Source of the DNA: Sanguibacter sp. HDW7
GTDB taxonomy: Bacteria > Actinomycetota > Actinomycetes > Actinomycetales > Cellulomonadaceae
Assembly (NCBI RefSeq): GCF_011300875.1
Contig: NZ_CP049862.1
Location: 3,224,001 to 3,288,000, forward strand
Reading direction: 5' to 3'
DNA length: 64,000 bases
Part shown: in pieces, positions 61,947 to 64,000 of the stretch
How positions within the stretch are numbered: the stretch's first letter is position 1
Layout of the letters: every line of letters begins with the position of its first letter
Position numbers and translations under genes: made by a program
The notes under the pieces: model-generated
Database searches by the model: none
Told to the model about the DNA's origin: nothing
The model's input: the letters and a program-made list of their open reading frames with translations, nothing else

Positions 61947-62360
61947 ATGACCGTCGGACCCAAGGTCGCCGTCAGCACGCCGGACGCGCCGGCCCCCGCG
62001 CACACCTTCCACCAGGGGGTCCGCCGCGGCCCGTTCGTCCAGGTCTCGGGCCAGGGCCCGGTCGACCCGGCGACGAGCGAGTACCTCTTCCCCGGCGACG
62101 TCGCGGCGCAGACGACGCGCACGCTCCGCAACGTCCTCGCGATCGTCGAGGCCGCGGGCGCGACGTTCGACGACATCATGATGCTGCGGGTCTACCTCAC
62201 GCGCCGCGAGGACTTCCCCATCATGAACGAGGCGTACGGGGCCTTCGTCGAGGAGCACTCGACGACGGGCGTCCTGCCGTCGCGCACGACGGTCTTCACG
62301 GGCCTCCCGCGCGAGGAGATGCTCGTCGAGATCGACGCGTTCGCGATCGTCGCGGACTGA
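61947..62360 (+). CDS. RidA-family enamine/imine deaminase
   Basis: Encodes 137 residues of the YjgF/YER057c/UK114 fold: GPFVQVSGQGPVDPAT, LAIVEAAGATFDDIMMLRVYL and VLPSRTTVFTGLP with the conserved substrate-binding arginine. RidA proteins hydrolyse reactive enamines made by PLP dehydratases, exactly the product expected from the enzyme encoded just upstream. GAGGAGAGA precedes the ATG. Last gene of the operon. Confidence 0.93.
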   Translation: MTVGPKVAVSTPDAPAPAHTFHQGVRRGPFVQVSGQGPVDPATSEYLFPGDVAAQTTRTLRNVLAIVEAAGATFDDIMMLRVYLTRREDFPIMNEAYGAFVEEHSTTGVLPSRTTVFTGLPREEMLVEIDAFAIVAD

Positions 62361-62390
62361 CGCACGTCCGGACCTCGTCCGGCGCAAGGT

Positions 62391-62425
62391 ACGGCCCCCT
62401 GCTCGTGGACGGTGCAGGGGGCCGT
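62391..62425. terminator. Bidirectional terminator hairpin
   Basis: ACGGCCCCCTGC (62391-62402) pairs perfectly with GCAGGGGGCCGT (62414-62425). It lies between the convergent RidA and cca genes, 30 bases past the RidA stop. Confidence 0.8.
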
Positions 62426-62431
62426 GCCGTG

Positions 62432-63997
62432 TCAGCTCTCGGTGGCCTCGGGCTGCGCGGCCCACCAGGCGAGGAGCGCCTCACGGCCCTCGTCCTCGCT
62501 CATGGGGCCGCGATCCATGCGGAGCTCGAGCAGGTGCTTGTAGGCGCGTCCGACGAGCGGACCCGGCCTGATGCCGAGAGCCGCCATGATCTGGCCGCCG
62601 TCGAGCGCGGGACGGATCGCGGCGATCTCCTCGGCCTCGGCAAGCGTCGCGATGCGCTGCTCGAGGTCGTCGTACGCGGCGCGCAGGCGTGAGGCCTTGC
62701 GCTTGTTGCGGGTCGTGCAGTCGGCGCGCGTGAGCCGGTGGAGCCGTTCGAGGAGCGGTCCGGCGTCCGTGACGTAGCGCCGCACGGCCGAGTCGGTCCA
62801 CGCACCGTCGCCGTAGCCGTGGAACCGCAGGTGCAGCTCGACGAGCCGCGAGACCTGCTGCACGGTCTCCTTGTCGTAGCGCAGCGCCCGCAGGCGCTTC
62901 GTCGTGAGCTTGGCACCGACGATCTCGTGGTGGTGGAAGCTCACGGAGCCGTCGTCCTCGAAGCGGCGCGTCGCGGGCTTGCCGCAGTCGTGCAGGAGCG
63001 CGGCGAGCCGCAGCACGAGGTCCGGGCCGGGCACGGGGCCGTCCGCGCCCGTCTCGAGGTCGATGGCCTGCTCGAGGACGGTGAGCGTGTGCTGGTAGAC
63101 GTCCTTGTGCCGACGGTGCTCGTCGACGGTCTCGCGCATGGTCGCGAGCTCAGGAAGGACGTGCGCGGCGAGGCCCGTGTCCATGAGGACCTCGAGGCCG
63201 CGGCGCGGGAACGGCGCGAGAAGGAGCTTGTCGAGCTCGGCACGGATGCGCTCGGCGGAGACGATCGTCAGGCGGTCGGACATCGCGGTCATCGCGGCGT
63301 ACGTCGCGGGCTCGACCTCGTGGCCGAGCTGGGCGGCGAAGCGCGCGGCGCGCATCATGCGCAGCGGATCGTCGTCGAACGACAGCTCGGGAGCGATCGG
63401 CGTCCGCAGGACGCCTGCGGCGAGGTCCTCGAGACCGCCGTGGACATCGACGAGCTCGAGCTGCGGCAGCCGCAGCGCCATGGCGTTGACCGTGAAGTCG
63501 CGGCGTGAGAGGTCTCCCTCGAGGGTGTCGCCGAAGGTCACGACGGGCTTGCGGGACTCAGGGTCGTACTCGTCGCTGCGGTACGTCGTCACCTCGACGA
63601 CGACGTCCGCGCGGTCGAGCCGCGCGAAACGGCGGGCCCCGATCGTGCCGAAGGCCTTGCCGATGTCCCAGTGGGCGTCGCCCCAGCGGGCGAGGATCGC
63701 GAGCGTCTCGTCGGGGGACGCGGACGTCGTGAAGTCGAGGTCGTTCGACGCACGGCCGAGGAACGCGTCCCGGACCGGTCCGCCGACGAGCGCAAGCTCG
63801 TGACCTGCGGCGGCGAAGACCTCGCCGAGCTCGAGGACCTCGGGTGGCAGGGAGGCGACGACGGTGAGCGCCCGGCGGCGCATCTGCTCGAGCGTCCGGG
63901 GGCCGTGCGGGGTGAGAAGGTCGTCGTCCACGACGTCCAAGCGTGCCAGATGGAGCGCCCGGCAGCCTACCGGCCCAGCGGTTCGTGGCTCGGTCAC
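62432..63997 (-). CDS. cca: CCA tRNA nucleotidyltransferase with HD domain
   Basis: Encodes up to 521 residues. The nucleotidyltransferase head holds ELALVGGPVRDAFLGR and NDLDFTTSASPDE near residue 85 (metal-binding Asp pair), then LSRRDFTVNAMAL and FDDDPLRMMRAARFAAQLG. An HD domain (LAALLHDCGKPATR) follows. It adds CCA to tRNA 3' ends. The start is uncertain: a GTG at 63997 sits at the window edge, but a -10-like TAGGCT at 63969-63964 would favour a later start such as the ATG at 63883. Confidence 0.93.
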   Translation of the reverse strand: MTEPRTAGPVGCRALHLARLDVVDDDLLTPHGPRTLEQMRRRALTVVASLPPEVLELGEVFAAAGHELALVGGPVRDAFLGRASNDLDFTTSASPDETLAILARWGDAHWDIGKAFGTIGARRFARLDRADVVVEVTTYRSDEYDPESRKPVVTFGDTLEGDLSRRDFTVNAMALRLPQLELVDVHGGLEDLAAGVLRTPIAPELSFDDDPLRMMRAARFAAQLGHEVEPATYAAMTAMSDRLTIVSAERIRAELDKLLLAPFPRRGLEVLMDTGLAAHVLPELATMRETVDEHRRHKDVYQHTLTVLEQAIDLETGADGPVPGPDLVLRLAALLHDCGKPATRRFEDDGSVSFHHHEIVGAKLTTKRLRALRYDKETVQQVSRLVELHLRFHGYGDGAWTDSAVRRYVTDAGPLLERLHRLTRADCTTRNKRKASRLRAAYDDLEQRIATLAEAEEIAAIRPALDGGQIMAALGIRPGPLVGRAYKHLLELRMDRGPMSEDEGREALLAWWAAQPEATES

Positions 63998-64000
63998 CCC

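Overview
The window is 64 kb of a high-GC (about 72% by eye) actinobacterial chromosome. Gene density is high, there are many GTG starts, stop/start overlaps (GTGA or ATGA) are frequent, and several promoters sit directly on the start codon (leaderless). An inositol-phosphate synthase, a PadR/ino1 pair, the rpsF-ssb-rpsR-rplI-dnaB block and a cca gene point to Micrococcales, perhaps near Cellulomonadaceae/Sanguibacteraceae. That placement is an inference from gene content, not a database match. The ribosomal/dnaB block and cca suggest an origin-proximal position. I saw no insertion sequence, prophage, CRISPR array, rRNA or tRNA.

Layout. 1-2.6 kb: an iron-siderophore ABC importer (two FecCD permeases and a lipoprotein) under a near-consensus DtxR/IdeR box. 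3-9.2 kb: rsgA, a Gfo/Idh oxidoreductase, a NodB-type deacetylase lipoprotein, an AlkD-like protein and an MFS transporter. 9.2-29.3 kb: a molybdenum and nitrate-respiration island. It holds modABC with an HTH-TOBE regulator, mobA, moaE, moaD, moaA, moeA, moaC, moaB/mog, a FitAB/VapBC-type toxin-antitoxin pair, moeZ, narI-narJ-narH-narG, narK and an Fe-S-type ArsR-like regulator. The first half imports Mo and builds the cofactor that the second half (NarGHI) uses.

29.4-43.6 kb: corA, an EamA exporter with a divergent LysR, a MmyB-like XRE regulator divergent from an AKR-ADH-AKR operon, a NUDIX gene coupled to dnaB, a MATE exporter beside a cluster of DnaA boxes, a VOC protein, a small membrane protein, and an ADP-ribosylglycohydrolase-phosphatase fusion divergent from a NUDIX-type NrtR regulator. 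43.7-50 kb: rplI, rpsR, ssb and rpsF with a structured rpsF leader, a PASTA class A penicillin-binding protein, and padR-ino1. 50.1-62.4 kb: a leaderless MFS gene, then a nine-gene operon with a Dpp-type importer, cytoplasmic GH20 hexosaminidase, N-acyl-D-amino-acid deacylase, D-serine-dehydratase-like enzyme and RidA. Together these look like a system for taking up and degrading amino-sugar and D-amino-acid fragments. 62.4-64 kb: cca.

The most unusual signals are a roughly 160-bp, 51% GC tract with foreign codon use over the DnaB P-loop, the D-amino-acid/amino-sugar operon, two families of dispersed intergenic palindromes, a mirror-image pair of leaderless promoters sharing a 12-bp motif between moaA and moeA, and an array of 20-bp direct repeats upstream of the molybdate operon.
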